A stretch of 64,000 bases of DNA, taken from contig NZ_CP156660.1 in NCBI RefSeq assembly GCF_039851975.1, forward strand, positions 3,105,035-3,169,034. The letters run 5' to 3'. Source of the stretch: Desulfoscipio sp. XC116 (GTDB taxonomy: Bacteria; Bacillota; Desulfotomaculia; Desulfotomaculales; Desulfallaceae). A program made the translations under genes and the position numbers. The notes beneath the pieces were generated by a model, which was not told where the DNA came from, did no database searches, and worked only from the letters and a program-made list of their open reading frames with translations. Of this stretch, positions 36,489 to 46,443 are shown in pieces (the stretch's first letter is position 1; each line of letters begins with the position of its first letter).

Positions 36489-37992
36489 TTTCTTCACTCC
36501 TGACTAATCCTCTTAATTCTCCTAACGTGTTGCCTGCTTCCAGTTCATCTAATTGGGGGAAGCGTACAAGTTCATCTCCGCTCAATAAATTACTGGCACC
36601 TTTTACGGTTAGGAACTCCCAGTTACCGATTTGTTTAGTTTTTGAGGTCCCCGTTTTTAAAAGGTTAAAATAACTGGGCATTAGTGTTGATAGATAAGAG
36701 ACAAGGTCCATAAAGGTTACCGCTTTCAGACGATCCGGCTTCTCAAAAAGGTAAATCCAGTCTTTAATCGTTTCCTCTCGTCCGGCATTTAGAACTCCCA
36801 TCTCAAGCACTTCTTCAAACTCTTGAAGGTAACTGCTGTCTCCTGCTGTATTTGGATTGTATTGTCCTTCTATTTGGGCAATTTCTTTCATATCGGCATA
36901 TTCAGGAGCAGTGTTTTCAATTTCCGTATGCAGAATATCCAATCTTTTATTCGGTGTAAAATCAAATCCGAAATCACCTCGTTCACCGTCTTCGATCGCC
37001 TGCCATACATCATTCGGCGATATCCCGCCAAATATCTTCGCCGGCAAATAAGCTACAGGTTTATCCTCTGTTTCCATTTGGATCATGATTTCATAAGCCG
37101 ATTGGATTTCGCTTTCTTCGTAATATTCATGTTGAACGGCCGACTTGATCTTTTCCCGCAAGGCTATGCTGAACTTTTCTCTGGATATACTTGCAGTCCA
37201 GACTTGCAAGGCCGCGATACTTATCGCTTTGGCGACTTCTCCTAACCCTTCTTGGCCAATCAGAATAGCTTTTTGGATAATTCCCTCAATATAATGATTT
37301 CTCAGGCGAAAATCATCGAGCTTTTCCGTTATGGTCTCTTCTCTGGTATAATCTTCAATTTTATGGACAGATTCAAGGATCAAATCTTTAAGCTTACTAA
37401 TTTCCTCAAGGGCATTTTCCTTTTGGATATAATAGGGTATATTGCGCTGAACGAGCTCGGTCATGCGGTGAACCGAGTTTAATAATTGCAGGAAGTTTGG
37501 CATACTGTCCAATCTTAACTTGCGACTCGTTTCAAGGTTTAACGAAGATAACTCGGCGATAAAAATCTCTTTTTGCAAGTCATCCTTTTCATGATATACA
37601 TAGTTTCTTTGCACCATATCTAAAAGCAGCGTACCCATGCGGATTCCTGCATTGGTGATCCTAATTCCGTCCTGCTTTGTTTTATCAACCCATCCTGCGG
37701 AACGCATTTGATAAAGGACCTGCTGGACAAATTCGTCAGTGATGGGACGTTTAAAACGATTTCTTAAGCGATTGGCCAACTGATCTTCTGTGTCCAGCCG
37801 CTCATCCGGATCGAAAGCGGTTTGAAGAGCTAAATGAACCAAAAGCAAAAAGTCTAGTTGAAGATTATACTGGTTGGTTTCGCGCACCAGAAACGATAAA
37901 ACCCGGCTCAAGTGTGACAGTTCATTAAGACTGCGCCCCAAAATATCGGTATCACCCTCTGAGTTAGGCAAGAATGGAATAGGCTCAATCAT
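36469..37992 (-). CDS. jetA: Wadjet kleisin-like subunit JetA
   Basis: 507 residues from ATG 37992 with GGAGGG 8 nt upstream; the upstream in-frame start at 38013 lies inside jetD. N-terminal winged helix (LANRLRNRFKRPITDEFVQQ), a long helical middle (~170-330) and a C-terminal domain. This matches MukF/MksF-type kleisins that bridge the SMC heads. It overlaps the jetD stop by 8 bp. Confidence 0.8.
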   Translation of the reverse strand: MIEPIPFLPNSEGDTDILGRSLNELSHLSRVLSFLVRETNQYNLQLDFLLLVHLALQTAFDPDERLDTEDQLANRLRNRFKRPITDEFVQQVLYQMRSAGWVDKTKQDGIRITNAGIRMGTLLLDMVQRNYVYHEKDDLQKEIFIAELSSLNLETSRKLRLDSMPNFLQLLNSVHRMTELVQRNIPYYIQKENALEEISKLKDLILESVHKIEDYTREETITEKLDDFRLRNHYIEGIIQKAILIGQEGLGEVAKAISIAALQVWTASISREKFSIALREKIKSAVQHEYYEESEIQSAYEIMIQMETEDKPVAYLPAKIFGGISPNDVWQAIEDGERGDFGFDFTPNKRLDILHTEIENTAPEYADMKEIAQIEGQYNPNTAGDSSYLQEFEEVLEMGVLNAGREETIKDWIYLFEKPDRLKAVTFMDLVSYLSTLMPSYFNLLKTGTSKTKQIGNWEFLTVKGASNLLSGDELVRFPQLDELEAGNTLGELRGLVRSEENGTNNR

Positions 37993-39277
37993 TGGCGTTT
38001 CCCTCCAAAACAATTGCCTCTAACAAATCAAAATCCCATAAAAAATCTTCTTGCTCCGTTAAGTGGTTTGTACCGGTCAATTCTTTTAATTGCTTTAAGC
38101 CTTCCGCATAGGAAACCAGGAAGAGCGTTCCTTGTTTTTTGGCAACGAACTTAAACTGTTCAAATCCCAAAGCATAAAGTTTTTCAACCATAGCGATTGC
38201 AGCCCTGTCATAGTCGCTCCAAATAATAATTTGACCGACACCCGCATTTTTGAAATGACGCAGCAAATCATAAACAGCAGAGCGTACTTGCCCGTCAAAC
38301 CCAACGATGCCAATATGAGCCCTCTGTTCATAGGGTATATGTTTAATCAGCTTTCGAACGACCGCTCTGTTCTCAGCAGCAAAAATAGTTCTGATATTCT
38401 TGGCGTCTATTGATTGCAGATCATGCACTTCTTCGTCAGTCACTTTAGATAAAACAGGAGCTTTTTCATAGTTATACATACCAAATGTAAAAGCCAACCG
38501 GCACTGGACAGCCAGTATGATATCCCTGTTTCCCGGCCGTGTTGTCAGGTGGATACTGCTGACGGGGTCGCCTATAATTTCTTCCAGTTCTTCCAACAAT
38601 GCAACCATGTTTCCATCAAACATTTTTGACGCGGCATGAACTTTTTCTTTAAAATAAGAGTTTGTCCCGATCTCTTTCCAATCAAAAAAAGGTGCTTTAG
38701 AAGCGGTTATGAGAACAGAAAGGAAAAAATCTATACGTTTAATTGCAATTTCTCGTTCGTTGACTTGCTTCAAAAGCCATTGCCTCAATATTTCAAAACC
38801 CACATGCCCATAAGGGTTGGTCAGGTTGTTCAGAATTTCGGTAAACGCTTTTATAAATTTCTTATTTTGCTCTTCATTTTCCCGCGCTTGAGTTTTCCAG
38901 TAATTCAGCAAATTGAAACCCGGAACATAATATGTATTTTTAAGGTTAATTCCCCGGTCAGTAAATTCATTAACCTGGATAAGAATACCCAGGGTTACCC
39001 ACTTATTAGTCTGATGAAAAAATGCCAAGCCGCTTGACTCGGAACCTGACCAGTTTTTAAGTTGCGAAGCAGTCTTCTTTTTAATCCATGGAGTTTTATT
39101 TTGCATTTCTGGTGGTATATCGTTTTCTTCAAGAGAATAAATCAGTGTTTTTGTTTTGTACTGAACAATTTTTTGCTGCTGGTGTATCACTCTCTCATGA
39201 ATTCCTCTATCGTCTGCAATATCGGAAACGACGATTTCACCATTGTTCAAAAATATATTTAAATAGCCGTCATGCAT
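37985..39277 (-). CDS. jetD: Wadjet Toprim nuclease subunit JetD
   Basis: 430 residues. The C-terminal half is a Toprim domain of the topoisomerase VI/JetD type: acidic residue in FAAENRAVVRKLI, then the DxD-like QIIIWSDYDRAAIAMVEKL. The N-terminal half (DUF3322-like arm) is helical. JetD is the DNA-cleaving subunit of Wadjet. Here it is the first core gene rather than the last; its ATG immediately follows the stop of the HARE-HTH gene, indicating coupling. Active-site residues appear present. Confidence 0.8.
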   Translation of the reverse strand: MHDGYLNIFLNNGEIVVSDIADDRGIHERVIHQQQKIVQYKTKTLIYSLEENDIPPEMQNKTPWIKKKTASQLKNWSGSESSGLAFFHQTNKWVTLGILIQVNEFTDRGINLKNTYYVPGFNLLNYWKTQARENEEQNKKFIKAFTEILNNLTNPYGHVGFEILRQWLLKQVNEREIAIKRIDFFLSVLITASKAPFFDWKEIGTNSYFKEKVHAASKMFDGNMVALLEELEEIIGDPVSSIHLTTRPGNRDIILAVQCRLAFTFGMYNYEKAPVLSKVTDEEVHDLQSIDAKNIRTIFAAENRAVVRKLIKHIPYEQRAHIGIVGFDGQVRSAVYDLLRHFKNAGVGQIIIWSDYDRAAIAMVEKLYALGFEQFKFVAKKQGTLFLVSYAEGLKQLKELTGTNHLTEQEDFLWDFDLLEAIVLEGNAND

Positions 39278-39715
39278 TTACTCTTGAAGCCCCCCTTCGC
39301 CTGGAGACTTCTCAAACTTTTTCAATTTAATGATATTTCCCGGCAAGGCTTCAAACAACTCCGGATAATGTCCGCATCGTGCCCTTATTTGATTATACTG
39401 AACCTTGCCGCCATTTTTCTGTCGGTATAATCCTCTATTAGAAATCTCGTCGGCAAGAGCAGCAGCATGCATTGTATGTTCTTCCGCTTCTAAAAGTACA
39501 ATTTTCATCGCTTCCTGCAGAGTATATTTTGGTGTCTCCATATTAGATTCCTGTTCATAATTGACCATATTAGCCCCATATTTCAGGATAATATAAACAG
39601 GTTGATTGTCTTTGAGCAGCACTACCTTCCCGTTTTTTTCAACCATTTCAAACACCGAATCTGCATCCACTCTTATCTTGTCAAACGAAATAAGACTATC
39701 CAACTTTATTTCCAT
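39278..39715 (-). CDS. Phd-like / HARE-HTH fusion protein heading the Wadjet operon
   Basis: 145 residues. Residues ~10-48 (VDADSVFEMVEKNGKVVLLK, then QPVYIILKYG) look like a Phd/YefM antitoxin DNA-binding fold. Residues ~62-135 (TLQEAMKIVLLEAEEHTMHA, ALADEISNRGLYRQKNGGKV, FEALPGNIIKLKKF) look like a HARE-HTH (HB1/ASXL) domain, found in restriction and chromatin proteins. It is directly coupled to jetD. It could be the operon's repressor or a DNA-sensing accessory. RBS GAGGTG precedes the ATG; a small inverted repeat TTATAC...GTATAA (39781-39800) lies upstream near a TATAAT box. Confidence 0.65.
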   Translation of the reverse strand: MEIKLDSLISFDKIRVDADSVFEMVEKNGKVVLLKDNQPVYIILKYGANMVNYEQESNMETPKYTLQEAMKIVLLEAEEHTMHAAALADEISNRGLYRQKNGGKVQYNQIRARCGHYPELFEALPGNIIKLKKFEKSPGEGGLQE

Positions 39716-39780
39716 TATTTATCACCTCAAGATTGAGATTAACAGCCTGTGCAGCATTTGTCAATACATTTGTGCGAACA

Positions 39781-39800
39781 TTATACGCAGTTTTGTATAA
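39781..39800 (-). promoter_or_regulatory. Possible promoter/operator of the Wadjet operon
   Basis: TTATACGCAGTTTTGTATAA has 6-bp complementary arms; on the minus strand its edge forms CGTATAATG, an extended -10 box, ~65 bp before the HARE-HTH gene. Fits autoregulation by the Phd-like domain. Confidence 0.4.
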
Positions 39801-39873
39801 ACAAAAAGTAAGCGTCAAATTACAACGTGTATAGAAAAAAGCCAAAAACCATGTCATGAACTGGTTTTTAGCT

Positions 39874-39993
39874 CTATTTGCAAGCGACCTGAACTTCCGG
39901 ACTCCATGGCAGAAAATCCTCCAGGAGTTCAGGATATTGGCCGAACTCTACACCCGGCAGCTGGTTGAAAATATAGTAAAGGTACTTATATGC
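39874..39993 (-). pseudogene. IS66-family transposase C-terminal remnant
   Basis: AYKYLYYIFNQLPGVEFGQY then PELLEDFLPWSPEV is the conserved IS66 C-terminal tail, with its stop at 39874. The rest is missing; the 5' side joins repeat copy 2. Confidence 0.8.
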
Positions 39994-40052
39994 TCGGGTA
40001 GCTGTTGGGCCTGGCTTACGCCATTTCCAACAGCTACCAAAAAGGGACAGTC
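39990..40052 (+). repeat. ~63-bp repeat, copy 2
   Basis: Matches the minus strand of 7459-7521 at most positions, with conserved ends TGCTCGG.TAGCTGTTGGGC and AACAGCTACCAAAAAGGGAC. It lies between the IS66 remnant and hydF fragment 2. Confidence 0.75.
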
Positions 40053-40059
40053 CCTCACT

Positions 40060-40440
40060 AAACCACCAGGTGGCCGATGATATAGGCACGGTCAAGATAC
40101 CCCGCTGGCTGCGCCAGTCAGTAGGCGGCGAGCTTGATTTTCACTGGTCCAGCGGCATTGAAATGCCCTCCGACCTGGAGAGCTACAAGCTGATAGTCCA
40201 CTGCGGTGCCTGCATGATCAATAGACGTGAAATGCTATCTCGAATGATGGAAGCCAGCGCCGCGGGAGTGCCCATTGTTAATTACGGGGTAATAATTGCT
40301 TATATGCTGGGCATTTTGCGCAGAGCCCTGGAACCTTTTCCGGATGTACTGGCACTGCTGGATAATTAAAACCCCCATTGCCCAATAAGCCACCGGCCAT
40401 TTCAGGAATCGATACCTGCAAGCCGGTGGCTTTTGCTGTA
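40060..40440 (+). pseudogene. hydF fragment 2 (last 99 codons plus hairpin)
   Basis: Matches hydF 6860-7240 through the stop and the downstream hairpin. The frame from GTG 40070 to 40369 is intact and keeps the cluster-ligand motif VHCGACMINRREM. By my codon-by-codon comparison 20 codons differ synonymously and 3 change the residue (V to I, T to E, G to S). Without the GTPase domain it is presumably non-functional, but a 99-aa product is possible. Confidence 0.92.
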
Positions 40441-40452
40441 ACCGTTTCATTG

Positions 40453-41103
40453 CTACTTAACAACGACACCCCAAAGGCTAATCAAATTTGCTGCCTGAAA
40501 CATATTGATAATAGCTCCTTTTAGCTCAATGGGAGGAGTGGATACCATCGGTGCAACAAGCTCATTACTGGTAAAATCTACTTTTGCCAACATCGTTTTG
40601 CAAAAGTTATTCTTCACAAATATTGAATCCTCTGCAACAAATCGTTTTAGCTTTGCTTCAACCATAGACGATTCAGTAAAATCAATGTGATCAAATAAGA
40701 CATCAGTTATTTTCGTTTTATCGAAATATGAAAACCGAAAATTTGATTGCTCAAAGGTTGTTTGCTTAACAACCGTATCGCTCATATCCACGCCAATACA
40801 TTTACAGGATACAAACCGGCATCGTTCAAAATAGACTCCTGCAAATTTACTGTTTGACAAATCGCAAGATTGAAATACAACATCAACAAAACTTGCTTTT
40901 TCAAAGTTGCAATTATGAAAAGTGCAATTCTCAAAAATGCTCTTGCGGATTTCTATTTTAAAAAATCCTGACCCTTCAATTTGTTCTTCACAAATTTTAA
41001 TACCCGATATTGGCAACTCTTCCAATAAAAAGTCCTGAGTATAGGAAGAAAAATCATCAATCTGAATGAGTTCTTTTGATATTTGTGGACGTTTTATATT
41101 CAT
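40453..41103 (-). CDS. Pentapeptide-repeat protein, Qnr-like
   Basis: 216 residues from ATG 41103 (AGAGGAAA upstream), the length of Qnr proteins. Repeats of the A(D/N)LXX type from ~45: [80 protein letters not shown]. The C-terminus [20 protein letters not shown] resembles the dimer helix of Qnr/MfpA proteins. These right-handed beta-helix dimers mimic DNA and protect gyrase from quinolones or toxins. That role here is inferred. Confidence 0.75.
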   Translation of the reverse strand: MNIKRPQISKELIQIDDFSSYTQDFLLEELPISGIKICEEQIEGSGFFKIEIRKSIFENCTFHNCNFEKASFVDVVFQSCDLSNSKFAGVYFERCRFVSCKCIGVDMSDTVVKQTTFEQSNFRFSYFDKTKITDVLFDHIDFTESSMVEAKLKRFVAEDSIFVKNNFCKTMLAKVDFTSNELVAPMVSTPPIELKGAIINMFQAANLISLWGVVVK

Positions 41104-41317
41104 ATTGTTGTTTCCTCTTAGATTAACGAGCTGACTCGCTATAGTTCTCATATTTTACGGTATCCCAAAGTGGTTTTCTCTTAGTGTTATGGCGGTTAGC
41201 CATCAATACTAATATCCTTGCCATCAGCGCAACCACCGCCAAAAACACAGATAGCCAATTATTTTTCATTGCAGACAGCATCTCTCAGGCTAGTGCGGTG
41301 TGTATAAATGAAAGTGA

Positions 41318-42109
41318 TTAGTTATAAAAACTTGCTATGATTTTCGCAGCCGGCAAAAAAATCACCTGTCCCAATAATGTTCCTATAATTTTAGTTGTGA
41401 TGAGTAAGACTACCAGGGCTTTTACATCCTCGTACGGTCTTTTTTCCCTTAGCGCCTGATCCGTAATAATTGCAGACTTTGGGTCAATGAATAAGGTCAG
41501 CAAGATCGCGGCAATTCCGTTAATCATGCCCGATGATCCCGCAGCCGCTAAACGATGCTGCTCGGCGACCAATAACGCTGAATAATTGGCAGCAAGTACA
41601 CCTATAGTATAAATTCCTGTAACCAGGGCGTTTAAAATAAGTAATCTTTTGGGGATTTCCCGATATCTCAGCCTTTCCAGCATTTTCTTTGTAGGTCTGG
41701 CAGCACGCCTTACAATTTGCCTGATATTGTTTACCTGCAATGCTTCCACGACCAGGGATGGAACAGAACCATTTACCTCTAATCGTCTAACAGCCACTTC
41801 AAATACCCTAAGAAAGGTTGGGATAAATAATATCCCGACTAATGTACCTATTGTTGAAGCAAAGATTACTTTGCGCATATCGGCAAGGGGATCCAGGCCA
41901 TGTAAAATACTTGTTCCAATAATACCCCCGATGAGCGGGGCCTGAAATGTATTGGCGGTTCGGGAAATTAGAACGAACACGTTAAAAAGAGAAAACGACA
42001 AGGCTACTCGCCCGCTTTTAACTGAGTTCAATCTAACCGAATAAGCCAGAGTATCTATCAAATGAATGATAAATGTCAAAAGTAATAGTTCCAGCAGCGT
42101 TCTTTCCAT
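41318..42109 (-). CDS. amj: Lipid II flippase Amj
   Basis: 263 residues, about six hydrophobic helices. Begins ERTLLELLLLTFIIHLIDTL and contains SVRLNSVKSGRVALSFSLFN, FIPTFLRVFEV and the conserved DPKSAIITDQALREKRPYED near the end. Amj is a polytopic membrane protein that moves lipid II across the membrane and can replace MurJ in Bacillus. No obvious operon partner. Its 3' end is duplicated at 53868-54058. Confidence 0.85.
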   Translation of the reverse strand: MERTLLELLLLTFIIHLIDTLAYSVRLNSVKSGRVALSFSLFNVFVLISRTANTFQAPLIGGIIGTSILHGLDPLADMRKVIFASTIGTLVGILFIPTFLRVFEVAVRRLEVNGSVPSLVVEALQVNNIRQIVRRAARPTKKMLERLRYREIPKRLLILNALVTGIYTIGVLAANYSALLVAEQHRLAAAGSSGMINGIAAILLTLFIDPKSAIITDQALREKRPYEDVKALVVLLITTKIIGTLLGQVIFLPAAKIIASFYN

Positions 42110-42327
42110 TAATAAATCATGCCTTTTCAGAAGTTAAAGCTAACAATTTCCTTTGATTATAACATTAATATTAATGCTTTTTTAGTGGTGTATTTATAAT
42201 TACTGCCAAATTAGGATGATTTTCATAATAGGATGTCCGCTTTTAGTTACATTATATGGATAATGTGCAGTTCGCAACGCGACAGAGTTAGTCAGTTATA
42301 AACATTAAGCGAAGTCGGCAAAAATGA

Positions 42328-43446
42328 TTATTCTTTATCCATGGGTTCGATTGTAACGTCACTCTTGTCAACGATGCGTACTAATTTATTTGTTTCATCC
42401 AAAAATACGCTCATTCCGGCAGGCGCTTTTGCAGAGACATCTTGCATTTTTCCGCTTACTTCATCATATATGGCGTTCAAATAACCACCAAACTTGAGAA
42501 CGTATTTTTTTGCATGATACTCGACACCTTGAATAATCGTTACACCCTCTTGCTTATTCACGATAACACTTTGAGGAATATCGAGAGAGTACTCCTGCGG
42601 ATAACCTTCGATTACAATATTTTTTACCCCATTACTATTAATGTCGAATTCAGCATACATGATTTTGCCGTCAGGAGTTTTAGTTTCGCAACGGGCTTCA
42701 TCGCCATCTATTTGGAGCATGGTATTGCCTTGCTTAATTAGCTCATTTGGTGTAACAACTTTTCCTGTATCCGAACGAGTCCATGTCTTAATCGTTTGCA
42801 TGTTATTATCATTGATATTTTTATAATCTTTTTCCTTTAACCATCCGATAATCTTTTTTTCATATTCATCTTTACTTACAGTTTTACCTTTAGTTCCCAA
42901 GAACATATGAAAAGATAGTAATGCATAAGCAATCACTTCCAAAGTAGGATAATCTATATCGTAGTCCCTTAAAGAGATGAAACGATTTAATGAATCCCTT
43001 ATTACACCCATTAGATGATTTTCGTCAAACGGCATCAATATGATATTTATGGTTTTAGCGTTAAGATATTTCTCAAATCCATTTATGCTGGAAGTAGCTT
43101 CCTTATCCATTTTATTTGCATAATATTTGTCAACTGATTTGATAAAGGTATTAGCTGGTTCTTGACAGTTACCAATGAGAATTAATTGATATACTTTAGA
43201 GGGGACATCATTTATTAGACTTATGAGCCAACCCCAAATGTCATCTTTAGAAAAGAGATTAACTGACGATTTGACTTGTATTGCCCTAAGAACAGAGCCA
43301 TCGTCATCTATAAGTGCAATATCAACTTTATCATTCGGAGTTGTATATTCAACAGATATTTCATGCCAATCGTTTTCTGTACAAGCATTAAAAATTGAGA
43401 TTATTCCTTGATATATGTATCCACGACTTCCTTCTTGTCCGCCCAT
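42328..43446 (-). CDS. Putative Cap4/DUF4297-like nuclease-domain protein
   Basis: 372 residues. N-terminal ~100 residues look like a PD-(D/E)xK endonuclease of the Cap4/DUF4297 type: GSRGYIYQGIISIFNA, then KVDIALIDDDG and AIQVKSS, the D...QxK core. The C-terminal two thirds contain a helical part (~160-215) and a beta-rich end with no recognised domain. Such nucleases act in abortive-type antiphage defence, usually with a sensor domain or partner; neither a cyclase nor a partner is adjacent. The neighbouring helicase-nuclease gene runs in the same direction ~115 bp upstream. Confidence 0.55.
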   Translation of the reverse strand: MGGQEGSRGYIYQGIISIFNACTENDWHEISVEYTTPNDKVDIALIDDDGSVLRAIQVKSSVNLFSKDDIWGWLISLINDVPSKVYQLILIGNCQEPANTFIKSVDKYYANKMDKEATSSINGFEKYLNAKTINIILMPFDENHLMGVIRDSLNRFISLRDYDIDYPTLEVIAYALLSFHMFLGTKGKTVSKDEYEKKIIGWLKEKDYKNINDNNMQTIKTWTRSDTGKVVTPNELIKQGNTMLQIDGDEARCETKTPDGKIMYAEFDINSNGVKNIVIEGYPQEYSLDIPQSVIVNKQEGVTIIQGVEYHAKKYVLKFGGYLNAIYDEVSGKMQDVSAKAPAGMSVFLDETNKLVRIVDKSDVTIEPMDKE

Positions 43447-43562
43447 AACTACAACTCCTCATAATTAATTTCACCTATTTAATGATTTCGCATTATTGCT
43501 ATAATTACTGCTTGCACGAACTACGTGTTATTAGCCTTATTTCCAGCTGCGATTTGCCTTAC

Positions 43563-46310
43563 TTACTGTTCACTCAAAACTCTCTGTATCTTTTCCCGCT
43601 CCCTACTGCCATTGGTAGGAAGCCGCAGCATTGGCACTCCGTATTTCGCTAGAATTGCATCCTTCAGCGCGTCACGGCGCTGCTGATCCGGATTGTTTTC
43701 ATGAAAGGCAAAGCCGTCTACTTCAACCACAAGGACACAGGCCTTGTCCTGCTTATAGTACACAACAAAATCCAGCGATGCTCTGTTGTTGACCAACTTC
43801 ACCTCTTCAGTGGTAAGCAAATCCACGGTGTTCAACAGGTTCCGCAGCAGCATCCCTTGCACATAGCTGTACCGGTTATATTGCGGCTCCGCAAGAATCT
43901 CCTCCAGAAGCACACGAAGAGCTTCTTCCGACTGATACCGGGCACTTTTATTCATCTTTGCTTTCAGCGGGATTAACTTGCTGGAATACTGCCGGTAAAG
44001 CAGGTCGAAGACCGATACGATATTGCTCTCAATCACGTTCTCGTCAAGGGTGCTGTACTTGATGTAGCGAATCAAATCGCCAATATCCTTGCCTTTCTTG
44101 AAAAAGAGGTCGTGATCCGTTACCAGCACAAACTGTCTTATAGCTCGGGAAACAGCCACATTGACCATCTGCGGGTCATCCACAAATTTAAGTCTCATCT
44201 GGCCGTCCCGAGTGCTGTCCAGTACGGTGGACATAATCATAACGTCCTTTTCCCGGCCCTGGTATTTATGTACCGTATCGCTTTCGATGCCGTCGGGTAG
44301 CAGTTGCTCCGCCTTGTTGGCCTGTTTTCGGTAAGGGGTAACAAAGCCGACATTCTCGCGGTTCTCCGCAAGAACGGGATTTTTCAGGATTTCCTCAACT
44401 GTAACATCAAGCTCCCGCTGGTTATAGTTCCCCTTTTTTTCACCCTCTGTAACCCGTCGCAGATGGTTTCCTTTAGCGGTTTTGTAAAGCGCCAGGGGGC
44501 ACTCCGACAGGTTCGAGTTGGTATATGGAATCAACTCTCCGTCATAATATTTCTGGTTGCAGAACTCAATGATTTGGGGATGGCAGCGGTAATGCTCCCG
44601 CAGGATTTCGCAGGGAAGGCTGCTTCCATAGAGGCTAATAATAGATGACAGGATATTGTGACGAAAATAGTTATATACAGGATTAGGCGGCGATGTTTTC
44701 AGCATTGGTTCAATTTTTTCGTCGGTAATCTGGGGAAGTTGCTTCACATCTCCTACAATAATTACATTCCGGCAGCAGGAAAAGGCCAGTGTGCCGGTGA
44801 GAATATCCACCTGAGAAGCCTCATCGATAACAACATAATCCAGCAGGTAATTCTGTGGAATAGACCGGCGCAATGCGTGGGTTGTACTAAGGATGACAGG
44901 GAATGTCTTGATAAACTCCTGGAACCTCACCTTGAAACTTTTTCTGGTAAAGTCAGGCTCCGGCAGCCCGCTGTGGCTTTGATACAGACACTTACGGAAC
45001 AACCTTTCAGAATACTGCTGGTGCTTTTCGAGCAGTGCATCAAAGGAGGCGCTGTCCAGTTGGCTTTCCTGGACAGCTATTTCGTTTTCCAACTGCCGGG
45101 TCTGCTGCCGGTAAAATTCCCTCTGAAGTGACAACAAAATAGACAATTCTTGCTGCTGCAGCCTTTTATGATCAAACACTCCATATTTAAAGAGCAGCTT
45201 CAACTTATATAGAAGCCTGTTGGTTTGATTCCGTTCTTTCACAAAAGAAGTTTCAGCCAGGAAAGAAATGATTCGGTCCGGAGTTGCCCTGAACAGGGGA
45301 AGCTTGCCAATTTTCTGGACATCCTGTCTGGCATAGTATTCCTCAAAATGCTCCTGTTCCAATTGCCAGGCCCGCAGCTCCTGCCAAAGTTGCGCCCGTT
45401 TCCGGTCTACCCTCAATAACCGGTTCAGCTTAATGTTCAGGGCTTCAATCCGCTGAATCAACTCTTCCTTATCTTCTTCGCAATCCCATCCGTCCACCCG
45501 GGCTACGGGCATATTGGCAAAAAAGGTATCCTGATTGCTACTTTTGCCTAGCAAGGCCGTTAGGAAGCCGTAACCCTGCTTTGCCATCTTTTCAATGACG
45601 TTCTTAACTGCCTCATTATTGTTAGATACAACCGCTACGCTTTTTCCTTGAACCGCTACGAGGTTTGCGATAATATTCAGGATTGTCTGGGTTTTGCCGG
45701 TGCCGGGCGGTCCTTTGATAACTGAAATAGAGCTTGTAAGGGCATTCTCCAGTGCAGCCTTCTGGCTGAGGTTAAAACTGAACGGAAAGATGATATTGTC
45801 GGTGTCGGGAGTTTGCAGATCAATCGCCTGACGGTTCAGGTAACGGCTCAGTACACTTTCCGGATGAACAAAAGTAAGGTGCTCCATTTCCCGTTTCAAA
45901 AAAGCCTCTTCTTCCGGGTTGTCTGACGTATATTGAGAGATATCCCTTAGATAGGCCAGTATTTGTTGGGCATCCTGGTCAGCGGCTCCATTCTTGACTA
46001 GCGAGAATGATTGTGGCCTTACTGTAAGGGATTCACCGTTATATCGGATAATTCGGATACGTTCCCGAAAATCAAGAATAAGCTGCGGATCATAGACAGG
46101 CATGCCTTCCACATAAGCAACTTGTCCGTCTAGTTCAATTACTTTCGGTTTATTAATAACAACCACATTATTTTTATTATATGGGTAGATGGTACTTATT
46201 CCTCGATAAGTAATTTTCACCTTCTTATTTTTGAGGTCATAATCGATACTATTTATTTCTTCGGTTTTATCTTTTCCTTTAACCAGAACCATTATTTCTT
46301 TTTTGTTCAT
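43563..46310 (-). CDS. SF1 (UPF1/DNA2-like) helicase with C-terminal DUF2726 nuclease-like domain
   Basis: 915 residues. Walker A GPPGTGKT (200-207), motif II VIDEASQVD, YRCHPQIIEFCNQKYY, VHKYQGREKDVMIMSTV and VNVAVSRA, the SF1B helicase set. The C-terminus (~815-915) has LDFVVYY then VLVVEVDGFAFHENN and QQRRDALKDAIL, a DUF2726 restriction-endonuclease-like fold (E-V-D...). A single-protein helicase-nuclease of this type is common in defence islands. The length and all motifs appear intact. The substrate (DNA or RNA) is not evident. Confidence 0.85.
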   Translation of the reverse strand: MNKKEIMVLVKGKDKTEEINSIDYDLKNKKVKITYRGISTIYPYNKNNVVVINKPKVIELDGQVAYVEGMPVYDPQLILDFRERIRIIRYNGESLTVRPQSFSLVKNGAADQDAQQILAYLRDISQYTSDNPEEEAFLKREMEHLTFVHPESVLSRYLNRQAIDLQTPDTDNIIFPFSFNLSQKAALENALTSSISVIKGPPGTGKTQTILNIIANLVAVQGKSVAVVSNNNEAVKNVIEKMAKQGYGFLTALLGKSSNQDTFFANMPVARVDGWDCEEDKEELIQRIEALNIKLNRLLRVDRKRAQLWQELRAWQLEQEHFEEYYARQDVQKIGKLPLFRATPDRIISFLAETSFVKERNQTNRLLYKLKLLFKYGVFDHKRLQQQELSILLSLQREFYRQQTRQLENEIAVQESQLDSASFDALLEKHQQYSERLFRKCLYQSHSGLPEPDFTRKSFKVRFQEFIKTFPVILSTTHALRRSIPQNYLLDYVVIDEASQVDILTGTLAFSCCRNVIIVGDVKQLPQITDEKIEPMLKTSPPNPVYNYFRHNILSSIISLYGSSLPCEILREHYRCHPQIIEFCNQKYYDGELIPYTNSNLSECPLALYKTAKGNHLRRVTEGEKKGNYNQRELDVTVEEILKNPVLAENRENVGFVTPYRKQANKAEQLLPDGIESDTVHKYQGREKDVMIMSTVLDSTRDGQMRLKFVDDPQMVNVAVSRAIRQFVLVTDHDLFFKKGKDIGDLIRYIKYSTLDENVIESNIVSVFDLLYRQYSSKLIPLKAKMNKSARYQSEEALRVLLEEILAEPQYNRYSYVQGMLLRNLLNTVDLLTTEEVKLVNNRASLDFVVYYKQDKACVLVVEVDGFAFHENNPDQQRRDALKDAILAKYGVPMLRLPTNGSREREKIQRVLSEQ

Positions 46311-46443
46311 ACCTTTTATGCCCCTTGCAGAAGTTCTAAGTTATGTGCTAGCGATATAATCCGTACTTGACCGGGATGAACATTATTAGCTGTATATGAA
46401 TAAATGTGAAACACAATCAAAATATTTTAACACCCCATAATGC

